Assembly: GCA_016200485.1 (NCBI GenBank)
Contig: JACQEP010000010.1
Span: forward strand, 1 to 64,000
Length of the DNA: 64,000 bases
Source: Gammaproteobacteria bacterium
GTDB taxonomy: Bacteria > Pseudomonadota > Gammaproteobacteria > Tenderiales > Tenderiaceae
Reading direction: 5' to 3'
Positions 36,753 to 47,779 of the stretch are shown in pieces (within the stretch, counting starts at the first letter, position 1; each line of letters begins with the position of its first letter). Made by a program: the position numbers and the translations under genes. The notes under the pieces are model-generated. The model saw only the letters and a list, made by a program, of their open reading frames with translations, was not told the DNA's origin and searched no databases.

Positions 36753-37793
36753 GTGGACACGATTACCCTCACCAGACCTGACGACTGGCACATCCACTTA
36801 CGCGATGGCGCCGCACTTAGTACTACTGTTGCCCACGCCGCTGCCCAGTTTGGCCGCGCCATTGTGATGCCCAATCTCAAGCCACCGGTCACAACGGTGG
36901 CGGCAGCTCAGGCCTATCGCGAACGCATCCTGAACGCGCGTCCGGAAAATAGTCAGTTCGAGCCATTGATGACCTTGTACCTCACGGACAACACCCGCCT
37001 GGACGAAATTCGTACGGCAAAAAGCAGCGCCTTTATTCACGGCGTAAAACTCTATCCTGCGGGGGCGACGACCAATTCTGACGCTGGCGTCACTGATCTC
37101 GCTCGTGTTGACCACGTGCTGGCGGCGATGGAAGAAGTCGATCTGCCGCTGTTAGTGCACGGTGAAGTGACCCGCGCCGACGTCGACATCTTCGATCGCG
37201 AAAAAGTATTTATCGATGAACAGCTCGTACCGCTGACCGAGCGTTTTCCGAAACTACGGATCGTCTTTGAACACATCACCACCCATGATGCAGTGCAATT
37301 CGTACTGTTCAGCTCGGATCGTGTCGGCGCCACAATTACTGCGCATCATCTGCTACTTAATCGCAATGACATGCTGGTCGGTGGTATCCGTCCGCATCAC
37401 TACTGTCTCCCGGTGCTCAAGCGTGAAGAACATCGCCGCGCTCTATTGGATGCCGTTGCCAGTGGCAATCCGAAATTTTTCCTCGGAACAGATAGCGCAC
37501 CTCACGCCAGACACACCAAAGAAGCGGCCTGCGGCTGCGCCGGCATTTATTCCGCCCATGCCGCCATCGAACTTTATGCCGAGGCCTTCGAACAGATCGG
37601 TGCGTTGGGACATCTGAATACCTTCGCCAGCCATCACGGCCCGCGTTTTTACGGCCTTAGCCCCAATCGAGAAAAAATCACTTTAGCTCGCCAATCCTGG
37701 GACATCCCTGAAGGCTTCACCTTAGGTGATGATGTCGTCGTACCACTGCGCGCCGGCGAAAAGCTTGGCTGGCGCATACAAGATCAAGGTTAA
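36753..37793 (+). CDS. pyrC: dihydroorotase (type II)
   Basis: Closes carbamoyl-aspartate to dihydroorotate in pyrimidine synthesis. 346 residues from a GTG start. Zinc ligands HIHLR near the N-terminus, carboxylated-lysine region [32 protein letters not shown] and the catalytic aspartate in [14 protein letters not shown]. Followed after 2 bp by rnt, so the two are one operon. Confidence 0.96.
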   Translation: MDTITLTRPDDWHIHLRDGAALSTTVAHAAAQFGRAIVMPNLKPPVTTVAAAQAYRERILNARPENSQFEPLMTLYLTDNTRLDEIRTAKSSAFIHGVKLYPAGATTNSDAGVTDLARVDHVLAAMEEVDLPLLVHGEVTRADVDIFDREKVFIDEQLVPLTERFPKLRIVFEHITTHDAVQFVLFSSDRVGATITAHHLLLNRNDMLVGGIRPHHYCLPVLKREEHRRALLDAVASGNPKFFLGTDSAPHARHTKEAACGCAGIYSAHAAIELYAEAFEQIGALGHLNTFASHHGPRFYGLSPNREKITLARQSWDIPEGFTLGDDVVVPLRAGEKLGWRIQDQG

Positions 37794-37795
37794 TC

Positions 37796-38413
37796 ATGGA
37801 TCCTGCAGCATTTAACATGGCGGAACGTTTCCGTGGTTTTTTACCCGTCGTCATTGATGTCGAAACGGGGGGCTTCAATGCCAACACCGATGCGTTGCTG
37901 GAAATCGCCGCCGTCACCGTGCGCATGGACGAAAAAGGCGTCATGTACCGCTATGAAACGCATGCCTGCCACGTCAAACCCTTCGCCGGTGCAAACCTCG
38001 ATCAGGCATCACTGGCCTTTAACGGTATCGATCCCTATCACCCTTTTCGTATTGCTCATGATGAAAAAGCCGCTTTGGATCGCATCTTCAACGCGGTGCG
38101 GCAGGAACTAAAAGTCACCGGCTGCAACCGCGCGATTCTCGTCGGTCACAATCCGTTCTTCGATCTCGGTTTTATCAAGGCCGCTGTCGAACGCACCAAG
38201 GTCAACAATCCGCTTCATGCCTTCAGCACTTTCGACACGGCCACGCTGGCAGGCCTTGCCTATGGTCAGACCGTGTTAGCGCGCGCTGTGAAAGCAGCAG
38301 GATTTAGTTGGGAGGAAACAGAAGCACACTCTGCCATTTACGATGCGGAACGCACCGCCGATCTGTTTTGCACCATCGTCAATAGCTGGCGGACGTTTAC
38401 TCTGAACTACTGA
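37796..38413 (+). CDS. rnt: ribonuclease T
   Basis: 3'-5' exoribonuclease that trims tRNA and other stable RNAs. 205 residues. DEDDh motifs: [11 protein letters not shown] (Exo I), [11 protein letters not shown] (Exo II) and [14 protein letters not shown] (Exo III with the catalytic histidine). N-terminus [17 protein letters not shown] is typical; the start may be the Met at 37796 or the internal Met before AERF. The last 7 bp overlap the convergent histidine kinase gene. Confidence 0.95.
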   Translation: MDPAAFNMAERFRGFLPVVIDVETGGFNANTDALLEIAAVTVRMDEKGVMYRYETHACHVKPFAGANLDQASLAFNGIDPYHPFRIAHDEKAALDRIFNAVRQELKVTGCNRAILVGHNPFFDLGFIKAAVERTKVNNPLHAFSTFDTATLAGLAYGQTVLARAVKAAGFSWEETEAHSAIYDAERTADLFCTIVNSWRTFTLNY

Positions 38414-39741
38414 ATCACACTATTCGCATACCCAGGCAGCGTAACGCTCACTGCAAATCCTCCCAGCTCAGTTGACTGGGAAAACGTCAGCGTTCCACCA
38501 TAGTACTCGACGATATCGCGCACGATCGACAACCCCAAACCATGTCCCGTGGTTGATTCATCGACCCGCATTCCGCGCACCGACAATTGCTCACGATATT
38601 CCGGGGCACACCCCGGACCATCATCTTCAACCGTCAGCACCAATCCCGATTGATTTTCAATCGTCAACCTGACGCGCCCCCGCGCCCACTTACAGGCGTT
38701 ATCGATCAAATTGCCAAACAACTCCATCATGTCTTCACGATCGCCATTGAATACAAAATGCTCAGGGAAGTACAGATCAATCTTCAAGCCACGCTCGGAA
38801 TAGATTTTCTGCATCATATCCACGAGCGGCGGTAGCTCTACCTCAGGCAAGAACTGCCAGCCCTGCGCCGCTGCTCCCGCCATCCGCGCCCGCTTTAATT
38901 GCCGGTCGACAATCTGGCGTATGGAGTCCGATTGCTTCACCAACTCATCCCGCACTTCAGGCGCAGCATTCATCTCGCCGGTATCTGCCAGCCGCCGCAA
39001 TACCGTGAGCGGTGTCTTTAACGCGTGCGCCAGGTTTCCCACTGCTGTGCGCGAACGATCCAGTCGCGAACGCATCACTCCCAGCAAACGATTAAATTCC
39101 ACCACCACAGGTTTAATTTCCGTCGGCACATCTTCCTGCAAACGATCAATTTCACCACGCTCCAAGCGAGAGATATCGCTCTCCACCTGTCGCAATGGTT
39201 TCAGGCCCCCACGCACCAGCATCGTTTGCACAATCAACACCAGAAAAATCACTAATAATGATGTCAGAGCATAGGAATATTGAAATTCATCCAACTCATG
39301 GAGCAATGGCGTCATATCCTCGGCCACTCCGATCTTGATGTGTTTTCCGGATTTCTCGAATTCGCCCATCACCACCAGCAATTGCTGTCCCTCCGGCCCG
39401 ACGACATACGCGTCCCCATCGGCCTGCACGGGAAATTTCAGATCGAAATCCCAAAACGAGCGAGATATGATTTCCTTGTCGCCCGCAATAACCCGGTAAT
39501 AATGCCCTGAAAAAGGCATGTCGTAGACGCCATTGATGCGCGAGGGATTTAGCTCAAGGCTGCCATCCTCGGCCGGCTGCAGCGCCCCCAGCAGGCTATC
39601 CGCATCATGTTGCAACCGGGAATGGACGTAATTTCCAGCAAATTCCTTGACTGTCGCGGTCACCAGCCACCATTGCGCCAACGCTAGCAACAACAACGTC
39701 AACGCCAAACCAATGCCGAGACGCTGATTCAGCGATCTCAT
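38407..39741 (-). CDS. sensor histidine kinase, PhoQ-like
   Basis: 444 residues. Two membrane helices (residues 8-31 and about 155-178, [18 protein letters not shown]) bracket a periplasmic sensor domain. Then HAMP, the phosphoacceptor histidine in [15 protein letters not shown], and HATPase boxes [16 protein letters not shown] and [13 protein letters not shown]. Overlaps the response-regulator gene by 4 bp. The signal is unknown; PhoQ-like kinases sense divalent cations or envelope stress. Confidence 0.9.
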   Translation of the reverse strand: MRSLNQRLGIGLALTLLLLALAQWWLVTATVKEFAGNYVHSRLQHDADSLLGALQPAEDGSLELNPSRINGVYDMPFSGHYYRVIAGDKEIISRSFWDFDLKFPVQADGDAYVVGPEGQQLLVVMGEFEKSGKHIKIGVAEDMTPLLHELDEFQYSYALTSLLVIFLVLIVQTMLVRGGLKPLRQVESDISRLERGEIDRLQEDVPTEIKPVVVEFNRLLGVMRSRLDRSRTAVGNLAHALKTPLTVLRRLADTGEMNAAPEVRDELVKQSDSIRQIVDRQLKRARMAGAAAQGWQFLPEVELPPLVDMMQKIYSERGLKIDLYFPEHFVFNGDREDMMELFGNLIDNACKWARGRVRLTIENQSGLVLTVEDDGPGCAPEYREQLSVRGMRVDESTTGHGLGLSIVRDIVEYYGGTLTFSQSTELGGFAVSVTLPGYANSVIQ

Positions 39742-40406
39742 TTGGTCCCTGCGCCAAATACGTAGCCTTGACCGCGCCGCGTCTCGATCAGTTCTTTGCC
39801 GAGTTTTTGCCGTAACCGGTTGATGTAGACTTCAATGACATTGCTATCTTTATCTGAATTGTAGTCATAGACATGCTCGGTCAGAATCGACTTGGATAAA
39901 ATCCGCCCCGGATTGAGCATCATATAACGCAGTAAGCGAAACTCTGTCCCGGTTAACTCGAACTCCTGGCCATCGCCCGTACTTACCACTTGCCGCTCTT
40001 CATCAAGCACCAGCCCGGAGGTTTGCAATTGCGCACTGGCTTGACCTTTTTGGCGCCGCATCACCGCCTGCATTCGCGCCATCAATTCTTCAATATGAAA
40101 TGGCTTGGTAAGATAATCGTCGGCCCCCGCCTTGAAGCCATCGACTTTCTCATGCCAGGCATCGCGTGCCGTTAATATCACCACCGGCACTTTGTTGCCT
40201 TGCTTACGCCAGTTCTGCAACACCTCCAACCCCGAGCGCTTGGGCAGACCAAGATCAAGCACGACGAGATCGTAGGGTTCCTCATTGCCCATGAATTCGG
40301 CATCGGCGCCATTGTCAACGGTATCGATCGCATAGCCCGCTTTCGCTAAATCGCGCGCCAACTGGGAACTCAGAGTTGTATCATCCTCCACCAATAACAC
40401 TCTCAT
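39738..40406 (-). CDS. OmpR/PhoP-family response regulator
   Basis: 222 residues. Receiver domain with acidic pocket VEDDTTLSS, phosphoacceptor VVLDLGLPKRSG, TARDAWHEKVDGFKAGADDYLTKPF. The C-terminal winged helix has ELTGTEFRLLRYMMLNPGRILSK and VYINRLRQKLG, RRGQGYVFGA. Between the PepSY gene and the kinase, each overlapping by 4 bp, forming one three-gene operon. Confidence 0.93.
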   Translation of the reverse strand: MRVLLVEDDTTLSSQLARDLAKAGYAIDTVDNGADAEFMGNEEPYDLVVLDLGLPKRSGLEVLQNWRKQGNKVPVVILTARDAWHEKVDGFKAGADDYLTKPFHIEELMARMQAVMRRQKGQASAQLQTSGLVLDEERQVVSTGDGQEFELTGTEFRLLRYMMLNPGRILSKSILTEHVYDYNSDKDSNVIEVYINRLRQKLGKELIETRRGQGYVFGAGTK

Positions 40407-40747
40407 CGCCGTTTTCCCTCAGCTTCGCCTGACTGCGCACCCCAATGGATGCCTTCTTTCAAAAACCGGCCGGTTTTGGCGTCAAAAAAAAACTCCCTCA
40501 CTACGCCCTTGTTGTCAACCAGTTCGATTTCATAAACATACTCGCCATCACCCTTGTCCTCAAACTCGATCTCCAGCAATCGTCCGGGCAATCGCCGCTT
40601 TGCCTCGGCAATCAAGGGCTCCACCGCCACAATCACACCCGCCTCGCGCAATTGACGGGCGCGATCATGGTCTTTTTCGGATTCCGCCTGTGCAACGGCC
40701 CCCGTCAGCAACATCAATAGCAGCAGCCCAAGCCTCGCCCACACCAT
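40403..40747 (-). CDS. exported PepSY-domain protein
   Basis: 114 residues. Signal peptide (ARLGLLLLMLLTGAVAQAES) and a single PepSY domain: ARQLREAGVIVAVEPLI, LLEIEFEDKGDGEYVYEIELV, VREFFFDAKTGRFL. Small PepSY proteins are often cotranscribed with PhoPQ-type systems and may modulate the sensor or a protease in the periplasm. First gene of the operon. Confidence 0.88.
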   Translation of the reverse strand: MVWARLGLLLLMLLTGAVAQAESEKDHDRARQLREAGVIVAVEPLIAEAKRRLPGRLLEIEFEDKGDGEYVYEIELVDNKGVVREFFFDAKTGRFLKEGIHWGAQSGEAEGKRR

Positions 40748-40811
40748 CGCCTACCACCTCATTCAGCCCACCATACCATGAGCCTAATCTAGCAGCCTGA
40801 ATCCAAAATGA

Positions 40812-40846
40812 AAAAGGCCGTTTATCCCGAGGATAAACGGCCTTTT
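40812..40846. terminator. bidirectional intrinsic terminator
   Basis: Stem of 16 bp, AAAAGGCCGTTTATCC / GGATAAACGGCCTTTT, with a CGA loop. A and T runs at the two ends allow termination both ways. Placed between grxD and the PepSY operon, both minus strand, so it mainly ends the grxD transcript. Confidence 0.92.
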
Positions 40847-40866
40847 CAAACCCTTGCAAGCAAAGA

Positions 40867-41181
40867 TTAACTATTGGCGGCCTGCACCAGCCTCGCCAAT
40901 TCACCGTTACGATAGAGTTCCAACGTGATATCGCAGCCACCGATCAATTCGCCCTTAATATAAATTTGCGGGAACGTCGGCCAATTGGCAAAGCGCGGCA
41001 AATTCTGCATCACTTCCATATCTTCCAGGACATTGACGTAACCAAAGTTCGCTCCCGTCGCCTTGAGTGCTTCCACTGCACGCGCAGAAAAACCGCACAT
41101 CGGAAATTGCGGTGTGCCCTTCATGAAAATCACAATCGGCGTAGTATCCACCGTTTGTTTAATGCGCGACATTACATCCAT
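40867..41181 (-). CDS. grxD: monothiol glutaredoxin Grx4
   Basis: 104 residues with the CGFS active site (PMCGFSARAVEAL), FMKGTPQFP at the start of the fold, TFPQIYIKGELIGGCDI. Grx4-type proteins hold a shared [2Fe-2S] cluster with glutathione and deliver it to apoproteins, often with BolA. Single gene ending at a strong terminator. Confidence 0.95.
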   Translation of the reverse strand: MDVMSRIKQTVDTTPIVIFMKGTPQFPMCGFSARAVEALKATGANFGYVNVLEDMEVMQNLPRFANWPTFPQIYIKGELIGGCDITLELYRNGELARLVQAANS

Positions 41182-41281
41182 ATCAATAACCTCATAATCC
41201 GATTTGCGCTATTTATTAGCTGACGCTAATTTTAAATTGCTTATGCCGGAGATTAAACCCGCCAATAACAAGGTATCAATC

Positions 41282-41309
41282 GTAGGGGCGATTCATGAAT
41301 CGCCCCTAC
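41282..41309. repeat. GTAGGGGCG palindrome
   Basis: A perfect 28-bp palindrome, arms GTAGGGGCGATTCA and TGAATCGCCCCTAC. Same outer sequence as the repeats at 25037 and 48417, but with a different centre. Located in the gap between grxD and the cytochrome gene. Confidence 0.85.
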
Positions 41310-41383
41310 ATGAACCTCGCCACTTGCCCGAAGCACCCGCTGCAACGCACTTTTCAGAACATTTTTCGGCAGACTGTTAATCT

Positions 41384-41917
41384 TCAATCCCCACCGCGGC
41401 CTACGCCCGGAATATTAATTTCACTCTCACGGAATGAATCCTTGTCGGCGCGGGTATGACAACCCTCGCACTTGCTCAGATTCTTGAGTTCGGGGTGCGC
41501 AGTGAATACTCGCTTCGGAACTTCACGGTGTTCTTTGACAAACTTGGGTATTTCACTAATCCGTAACGGAGTTTCATCTGCTTTAAGGGATTTTAGAAAT
41601 TTCTGCGCATAACCCCCGTTCGAATGCTCAGCCGCATTCGCTGTCAAATAGTTTGTCAGTGATTTACGATCTGCATCCGCCAGCTCGGCATTTTCGCCAA
41701 AATGATCATTCAACTTGCCCATCAACTTTTCCCAGGAACGCGCTGGCAATGCGCCCGGTGGGAACGGCATGTGACAGGAACCGCATTCCTTGATGTAGTT
41801 TTGATCCGTAACGGCACCAAAGGCAGCGCCGCCCTTGGCCATATCCTTATCCGCCAAAACTGCTGACGAAATCACCATTCCGCCCAACAGCAAGGCCACA
41901 CTAAACTTGGTGTTCAT
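41384..41917 (-). CDS. exported diheme cytochrome c
   Basis: 177 residues. Signal peptide MNTKFSVALLLGGMVISSAVLA. Two CxxCH haem sites, KECGSCHMPF near residue 45 and SKCEGCHTRAD near 153. The pattern ECGSCHMPFPPGALPARSWEKL is that of the DHC diheme cytochrome family found near oxidase, hydrogenase or chloride-type redox genes. Periplasmic electron carrier; partner unknown. No cytochrome b gene adjoins it. Confidence 0.88.
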   Translation of the reverse strand: MNTKFSVALLLGGMVISSAVLADKDMAKGGAAFGAVTDQNYIKECGSCHMPFPPGALPARSWEKLMGKLNDHFGENAELADADRKSLTNYLTANAAEHSNGGYAQKFLKSLKADETPLRISEIPKFVKEHREVPKRVFTAHPELKNLSKCEGCHTRADKDSFRESEINIPGVGRGGD

Positions 41918-42003
41918 TGTTCTGGCTCCTTCAATTGTCCAAATGCCAAATGATTTCCAAATGGTTTATGGTGTTACGTTACCCCTGCGATCTGAATCGA
42001 AGC

Positions 42004-43548
42004 TTAAAACTTCTGCTTACCCCAGCCACCCCCGCCTGGAGTGGCAATTCGCAACCGATTACCGGCGGTAGCCTTAAAACTGACTTTCGAAGCCAGCTCG
42101 TTGTTATTGTATAAATTTGCCCCCGCAGCACCAGCCCCGCCACCCTTCAACCCCCACGGCCGGTGCCGTCGCCGCTCAGTCAACAGGGTTACGGTGGCAT
42201 CCTCCAGGAACTCAAACTCCCGAATCAAACCATCGCCGCCAGGGTGATGACCCGCCCCGCCCGATCCCCGGCGGATGGCATAACGCCGCACCCGCAACGG
42301 GTAGTGCAGCTCCAGGCTTTCGATAGGGGTGTTGAGGGTGTTGGTCATATGCGTTTGGACCGCACTCAGGCCACCGCCCTGCGACCCGGCGCCCATGCCG
42401 CCACCGATCGTCTCGTAATAATCCCAAACCCGCCCTGCACGACTCCCCATTGCCACGTTGTTCATACTGCCGTGACTGGCCGCCGGGATCCGTTGCGGCA
42501 CGGCCTGCGCCAGGGCACCCATCACAACATCGACGATCCGGGTGCTGGTCTCGACATTACCCGCCGCCACTGCCGCCGGGCGCTGCGCGTTAACCAGACA
42601 CCCTTCCGGTGCGGCAATACTGATGGGGCGAAAGGCTCCGGCACAGGCGGGTGTTTGCTCAGGCATCAAACAGCGAAACACGTAATACACTGCCGCCGCT
42701 GCGACTGACAGCGGGCAATTAATATTGCCGCGCGTCTGCGGCGCTGTGCCAAAAAAATCGACATTAATTTTGCCATTCGTATTGACTTCAATTGCAACGT
42801 GAATCGGCAAATCAACATTGCCTTGACCATCATCGTCCATCACATCGCTGAAGCAATAACGGCCCGCAGGAATCTCACGCAAGGCACTTAACGCCAGGCG
42901 CTCGGCATAGGCATTAAGTTCATGCAGCGCAACATTAAATTGTGCAATGCCCAATGCTTGCACCAGTGCCGCCACCCGTTGCACACCGCTGCGATTGGCG
43001 CTGATCTGCGCCGCAAAATCGGCCCGGCTTTGTTCGGCATTACCTGTTGCTCGCAACAGCGAATCGAAAAATGATGGGGCGATTGCGCCATCACGCAGCA
43101 AATAAGACGGCGGAATAATCATCCCTTCCTCTTCCAGACGCGAGGACACCGGCATCGAGCCCGGCGTGCTGGCGCCGATGTCGGCATGATGGGCGCGATT
43201 CACGACAAAGGCGGTTAACTGATCATCAACGAACACCGGCGCAATCAGCGTCACATCCGGCAAGTGTGTCCCACCAAGAAAGGGATCGTTCACAATCACC
43301 ATATCCCCTGATCGCCATTCAAGCTGACCGACAATCCCTGCCATAGCATAGGCCATGCTGCCCAGATGTACCGGGATGTGCGCCGCCTGGGCACAGAGCT
43401 GCCCCGTAGCGTCGAATACCGCACAAGAGAAATCGAGCCGGTCCTTGATGTTGGGCGACTGCGCCGTGCGCCGCAGCACCACGCCCATTTCATCGCAGAC
43501 GGCGTTAATCCGGCTAGAAAACAAGGATAATTCAATCGCATTCATCAT
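42004..43548 (-). CDS. hydantoinase B / oxoprolinase family protein, orphan
   Basis: 514 residues. Typical HyuB pattern: [70 protein letters not shown] and the tail [22 protein letters not shown]. HyuB normally forms a complex with the ATP-using HyuA subunit (5-oxoproline, N-methylhydantoin or acetone carboxylase relatives). No HyuA gene flanks it, so the partner is elsewhere or the gene is a fusion remnant. Length is on the short side of normal. Confidence 0.87.
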   Translation of the reverse strand: MMNAIELSLFSSRINAVCDEMGVVLRRTAQSPNIKDRLDFSCAVFDATGQLCAQAAHIPVHLGSMAYAMAGIVGQLEWRSGDMVIVNDPFLGGTHLPDVTLIAPVFVDDQLTAFVVNRAHHADIGASTPGSMPVSSRLEEEGMIIPPSYLLRDGAIAPSFFDSLLRATGNAEQSRADFAAQISANRSGVQRVAALVQALGIAQFNVALHELNAYAERLALSALREIPAGRYCFSDVMDDDGQGNVDLPIHVAIEVNTNGKINVDFFGTAPQTRGNINCPLSVAAAAVYYVFRCLMPEQTPACAGAFRPISIAAPEGCLVNAQRPAAVAAGNVETSTRIVDVVMGALAQAVPQRIPAASHGSMNNVAMGSRAGRVWDYYETIGGGMGAGSQGGGLSAVQTHMTNTLNTPIESLELHYPLRVRRYAIRRGSGGAGHHPGGDGLIREFEFLEDATVTLLTERRRHRPWGLKGGGAGAAGANLYNNNELASKVSFKATAGNRLRIATPGGGGWGKQKF

Positions 43549-43722
43549 CAGATCAGGGTAAAGATAAATGGCAAATGATAAAAGATTTTTTCCATATTAC
43601 CTTTTATCTGTGTCCTTTCCCCTGTTTTTCCCAACCTTGCATGGGGCTCAGTCATTGCTTAGACTTAGTCCACCTAACACAATCACTAGTCAGCCATTCC
43701 AATTTCCGGAGGAGACACGACC

Positions 43723-44304
43723 ATGGCACACGAACTGCCAGCCCTACCCTATGCCAAAAACGCCCTTGAGCCACACATGTCGGCCGAGACGTTTGAATAT
43801 CACTACGGCAAGCATCATCAGGCCTACGTCACCAACCTCAACAACCTGATCCCCGGCACCGAGTTTGAAAAACTGGCGCTGGAAGACATTATCAAAAAAG
43901 CCAGTGGTGGCATTTACAACAACGCCGCCCAGGTGTGGAACCACACCTTCTTCTGGAACTGCATGAAGCCCAACGGCGGCGGCAAGCCCAGTGGCGCGCT
44001 GCTCGCAGCCATTGAAAAGAAATGGGGCGCCTTCGATGAATTCAAAAAAACCTTCCAGACCTCTGCCGTCGGTAACTTCGGCTCCGGCTGGACCTGGCTG
44101 GTGAAAAAGGCTGACGGCTCGGTCGACATCGTCAACATGGGGGCCGCCGGCACGCCACTGACCACCGGCGACAAGGCCCTGCTCTGCGTCGACGTCTGGG
44201 AACACGCCTATTACATCGATTACCGTAACCTGCGTCCGAAGTTCGTTGAGACCTTCCTCAACAACTTGGTCAACTGGGATTTTGTTGCCAAGAACTTTGG
44301 TTGA
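43723..44304 (+). CDS. sodB: superoxide dismutase [Fe]
   Basis: Dismutates superoxide in the cytoplasm. 193 residues. Metal ligands in [22 protein letters not shown], and [22 protein letters not shown] precedes the third. The sequence [23 protein letters not shown] is the standard FeSOD start. Good ribosome binding site GGAGGAG. Monocistronic, with a repeat hairpin after the stop. Confidence 0.96.
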   Translation: MAHELPALPYAKNALEPHMSAETFEYHYGKHHQAYVTNLNNLIPGTEFEKLALEDIIKKASGGIYNNAAQVWNHTFFWNCMKPNGGGKPSGALLAAIEKKWGAFDEFKKTFQTSAVGNFGSGWTWLVKKADGSVDIVNMGAAGTPLTTGDKALLCVDVWEHAYYIDYRNLRPKFVETFLNNLVNWDFVAKNFG

Positions 44305-44316
44305 TTAAGACGGCTT

Positions 44317-44347
44317 GGCGGGTTACGCCCTGACGGGCTAACCCGCC
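44317..44347. repeat. GGCGGGTTA palindromic repeat
   Basis: Arms GGCGGGTTA (44317-44325) and TAACCCGCC (44339-44347), with an inner GCCC/GGGC pair. Followed by CTACATCGAAG, like the right end of the repeat at 17257. Could help end the sodB message though no T run follows. Confidence 0.75.
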
Positions 44348-44461
44348 CTACATCGAAGCAAACCCCAAGGTAGTTACATCCTCACGCCACCCTCTCGTCG
44401 CATTCTCCTTGAAGTCTCGCGTTTGTGACTCAGGCACGCATGCAGTACAGTATCTGTTGCC

Positions 44462-45439
44462 ATGCCTAATAGTGAACCGCCGGTGCGAAACCACCACATC
44501 AATCTGTACCTCTGGCCGACCCTGTTACTGATTGCAACGCTTCTTTCAGCCTGCGCAACTCAGCCTGCGACGCCACCCATTGCGCTCGAAACGAACGAAC
44601 CCGAGGTCATCGAAACTCCTGCGCCCATCGAAGTTACACCGCCAACACCAAGCAAAGTCCCCATTAAACCCAAGATCGCGCTAGTGCTGGGCGGCGGCGC
44701 GGCGCGTGGCTTTGCCCATATCGGCGTGATCAAGGTGCTCGAGGGGCAAGGCATTATCCCTGACATGGTCGTCGGCACCAGCGCTGGCAGCGTCGTCGGC
44801 GCCCTCTACGCCGGCGGTTACAGCGGTTTTGACCTGCAGAAAATCGCCTTTGAAATGGAGCAGTCGAGCGTCAGTGATTTTTCGATGCCGAACCGTGGTT
44901 TCATCAAAGGGGAGCTGTTGCAGTCATTCATCAATAAATCACTGCACAACCGGCCAATGGAAAAACTGGCGAAACCTTTTGCTGCGGTCGCCACTGATTT
45001 GCACTCCGGCGATATGATTGTGTTTCGCCGTGGCAACACCGGCATGGCGGTACGCGCCTCGAGCAGCGTCCCCGGCATTTTTCAGCCCGTTGTCATTGGC
45101 GATCACGAATATGTTGACGGTGGCTTGGTCAGCCCTATCCCCATCCGGGTGGCCCGCAGCATGGGGGCAGACATTGTGATCGCCGTCGACATCTCCAAGA
45201 GACCGCGCACTGTCAACGTCGAAGGCACGATCGATGTGTTGTTACAGACTTTCAGCATCATGGGGCAAACCATCAGCAACTTTGAACGGGCCGAGGCCGA
45301 TGTGGTGATCCGCCCCGAGGCGGACATGATCGGCGCCTCCGACTTCGACAGCAAACACCTGACCATCCTCGAAGGAGAGAAGGCGACCCAGGCGGCAATG
45401 CCCCTGATCCGGGAAAAACTCCAGGCTTGGCATAAGTAG
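44462..45439 (+). CDS. patatin-like phospholipase, lipoprotein
   Basis: 325 residues. Lipobox LLSAC gives lipidation at Cys30, then a proline-rich linker. Patatin motifs: oxyanion loop GGGAARGFAH, nucleophile elbow VVGTSAGSVVGAL, and the catalytic aspartate in YVDGGLVSP. The family (RssA-like) hydrolyses acyl esters of lipids, here anchored in the periplasm. Ends near a hairpin terminator before argD. Confidence 0.9.
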   Translation: MPNSEPPVRNHHINLYLWPTLLLIATLLSACATQPATPPIALETNEPEVIETPAPIEVTPPTPSKVPIKPKIALVLGGGAARGFAHIGVIKVLEGQGIIPDMVVGTSAGSVVGALYAGGYSGFDLQKIAFEMEQSSVSDFSMPNRGFIKGELLQSFINKSLHNRPMEKLAKPFAAVATDLHSGDMIVFRRGNTGMAVRASSSVPGIFQPVVIGDHEYVDGGLVSPIPIRVARSMGADIVIAVDISKRPRTVNVEGTIDVLLQTFSIMGQTISNFERAEADVVIRPEADMIGASDFDSKHLTILEGEKATQAAMPLIREKLQAWHK

Positions 45440-45549
45440 GGGATGCGACCGCCGGTGGGTGGCCAGGGATTTCCCGGCCCCTGCTCTTCGCCTCGGAGCG
45501 GCCATTGCTACCCCCAAAAAAAGGCGCTAACATTAGGCCATTGTCGACT

Positions 45550-45577
45550 GGCAGCCTTTGGGGCTGCCTTTTGTTTT
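45550..45577 (+). terminator. intrinsic terminator upstream of argD
   Basis: Stem GGCAGCC / GGCTGCC with loop TTTGG, followed by TTTTGTTTTT. It lies 16 bp before the argD start, so it ends the patatin transcript and argD must start very close by or be attenuated here. Confidence 0.8.
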
Positions 45578-45593
45578 TGGGATGTGAGCGCAG

Positions 45594-46760
45594 ATGACCG
45601 ATGCATTAATGACCACCTACAACCGCCAGCCCGTCAGCTTCGAACGGGGCGAAGGCGTTTGGTTGTGGGATGTCCAAGGGAAAAAATATCTGGACGCAAT
45701 CAGCGGCATTGCCGTCTGCGGTCTGGGGCACGCGCATCCCAAGGTGGCTGACACCTTGTGCCAGCAAGGCAAAAAACTGATTCATACCTCAAACATCTAC
45801 GGTATCGCCAATCAGGAAAAACTGGCGGTAGAGTTGACTCGGCGCGCTGGCATGGAGCGGGCATTTTTCGGTAATTCCGGCGCCGAGGCCAATGAAGCCG
45901 CGATCAAACTGGCACGGCTGTATGGCCACAATAAAGGCGTTAACGATCCCACCATCATCGTGATGGAAGGCAGCTTCCATGGCCGCACGCTGGCCACCCT
46001 CACTGCTACTGGCAATCGCAAGATCCAGGCGGGTTTTGAGCCGCTGGTCCATGGCTTTGTGCGGGCGCCCTACGGCGACGTTACCGCCGTTGAGCACATC
46101 GCGGCCAACAATCGCAACATGGTCGCCATTCTGGTCGAACCGGTGCAGGGCGAAGGCGGCATCAATATCCCAGACAAAGATTATCTGGCGCAATTACGCC
46201 GCATCTGCGACCAGCACGGCTGGTTGTTGATGCTGGACGAAATCCAGACCGGCATGGGCCGTACCGGTAAATGGTTCGCCTATCAACATGGCACCGCCAT
46301 TCCGGACGTGATCACTGTCGCCAAGGCGCTGGGCAATGGCATGCCGATTGGCGCCTGTCTGGCGCGCGGCGCGGCCGCAAACGTCTTCAAGCCCGGCAAC
46401 CATGGCTCCACCTTCGGCGGTAATCCGCTGGCCTGCGCTGTGGGCCTAACCGTGATCGAGTCTCTCGAAGCCGCTCAGGCACTGCAAAACGCTTCGGCCA
46501 TGGGCGCACGGCTGGCCAACGGCCTGCGTGAGGCTCTCGCCGGTTGCGCCACGGTCAAAGAGGTGCGTGACCTGGGGTTGATGATTGGTATTGAGCTGAA
46601 TCGCCCCTGTGGTGAACTCGTCGGCCAAGCACTCGCCGCCGGGTTGCTAATCAACGTCACTTCAGAGCGGGTGATTCGCTTGCTACCGCCTCTGATCATT
46701 CAAGCCGCTGAGGTCGACCAGATCGTCGCCACCCTCAATGGCTTGATCCGCAAACTTTAA
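45594..46760 (+). CDS. argD: acetylornithine aminotransferase
   Basis: PLP transaminase of arginine synthesis. 388 residues. The PLP lysine lies in [55 protein letters not shown] and [15 protein letters not shown] are diagnostic. Sixteen bp before argF. Confidence 0.95.
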   Translation: MTDALMTTYNRQPVSFERGEGVWLWDVQGKKYLDAISGIAVCGLGHAHPKVADTLCQQGKKLIHTSNIYGIANQEKLAVELTRRAGMERAFFGNSGAEANEAAIKLARLYGHNKGVNDPTIIVMEGSFHGRTLATLTATGNRKIQAGFEPLVHGFVRAPYGDVTAVEHIAANNRNMVAILVEPVQGEGGINIPDKDYLAQLRRICDQHGWLLMLDEIQTGMGRTGKWFAYQHGTAIPDVITVAKALGNGMPIGACLARGAAANVFKPGNHGSTFGGNPLACAVGLTVIESLEAAQALQNASAMGARLANGLREALAGCATVKEVRDLGLMIGIELNRPCGELVGQALAAGLLINVTSERVIRLLPPLIIQAAEVDQIVATLNGLIRKL

Positions 46761-46776
46761 GGCCGGAGGTTACCGC

Positions 46777-47688
46777 GTGGCCGTACGTCATTTTCTAAAC
46801 CTATTGGATTTCAGCCCTGCCGAACTGCGGCAATTGCTGACGCGCGCCATCGAACTCAAGGCCGAGCGCAAGGCGGGCAAGCTCAACGATAGTTTCCGCA
46901 ACAAAGTGCTGGGCATGGTCTTCGAAAAATCCTCGACCCGTACCCGCGTTGCCTTTGAAGCCGCGATGGCGCAATGCGGCGGTCATGCCATCTTCCTCTC
47001 ACCGCGTGACACTCAACTCGGCCGTGGTGAACCGATTGCCGATACGGCACGCGTGCTATCGCGCATGGTCGACATCATCATGATTCGCACTTATGAGCAT
47101 GAGAAGATCGAACAGTTCGCTGCACACTCGCATGTACCGGTGATCAATGCGTTGACGGACTTGCATCACCCCTGCCAATTACTGGCAGACATCCAAACCT
47201 ATATCGAGCATCGCGGCGAAATTCGCGGCAAGACCGTGGTCTGGGTTGGCGATGGCAATAACATGTGTCATTCCTATATTCACGCCGCCAAGCAATTCGA
47301 TTTTCAATTGGTAATCTCGGCACCTGCGGACTATCAGCCGCACCGCGATATCGTCGCCGAAGCTCCGGAACGCGTGATCCTGGAACCCAATCCGTTAAGG
47401 GCCGCCAAAGATGCCGACCTGATCGTCACCGACGTCTGGGCCAGCATGGGCCAGGAAGAGGAAATGCTGCAACGCCAACGCGCCTTTGCCGATTATCAAG
47501 TAACGACTGACATCATGCGCGAAGCCAAATCCGATTGCCTGTTCATGCACTGCCTGCCTGCACATCGCGGTGAAGAAGTGAGTGCGGAAGTGATTGATGG
47601 TCGTCAAAGCGTGGTATGGGAGGAAGCAGAGAATCGTCTGCATTCACAGAAGGCATTGTTGGAATTTTTGCTTCAGAAGACAAAATAA
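46777..47688 (+). CDS. argF: ornithine carbamoyltransferase
   Basis: Forms citrulline from ornithine and carbamoyl phosphate. 303 residues from a GTG start with GGAGG upstream. Carbamoyl-phosphate motif [33 protein letters not shown], and the ornithine-binding [12 protein letters not shown] are intact. Follows argD directly; the two form an arginine operon. Confidence 0.96.
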   Translation: MAVRHFLNLLDFSPAELRQLLTRAIELKAERKAGKLNDSFRNKVLGMVFEKSSTRTRVAFEAAMAQCGGHAIFLSPRDTQLGRGEPIADTARVLSRMVDIIMIRTYEHEKIEQFAAHSHVPVINALTDLHHPCQLLADIQTYIEHRGEIRGKTVVWVGDGNNMCHSYIHAAKQFDFQLVISAPADYQPHRDIVAEAPERVILEPNPLRAAKDADLIVTDVWASMGQEEEMLQRQRAFADYQVTTDIMREAKSDCLFMHCLPAHRGEEVSAEVIDGRQSVVWEEAENRLHSQKALLEFLLQKTK

Positions 47689-47779
47689 CGTCCCCAAGAG
47701 ACAAGACCTGACTTACTTTTTTTTAACCCCAAGAAAGCTGTATACTGTTACTTTAGATCAACCAGCCTGGGAGTCTCCC

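Noticed and set aside
47594-47779. Long N-terminus for the MNT gene at 47780
   Set aside because: It lies out of frame inside argF and its 3' flank, and the paralog at 58967 begins at the MRPS position.
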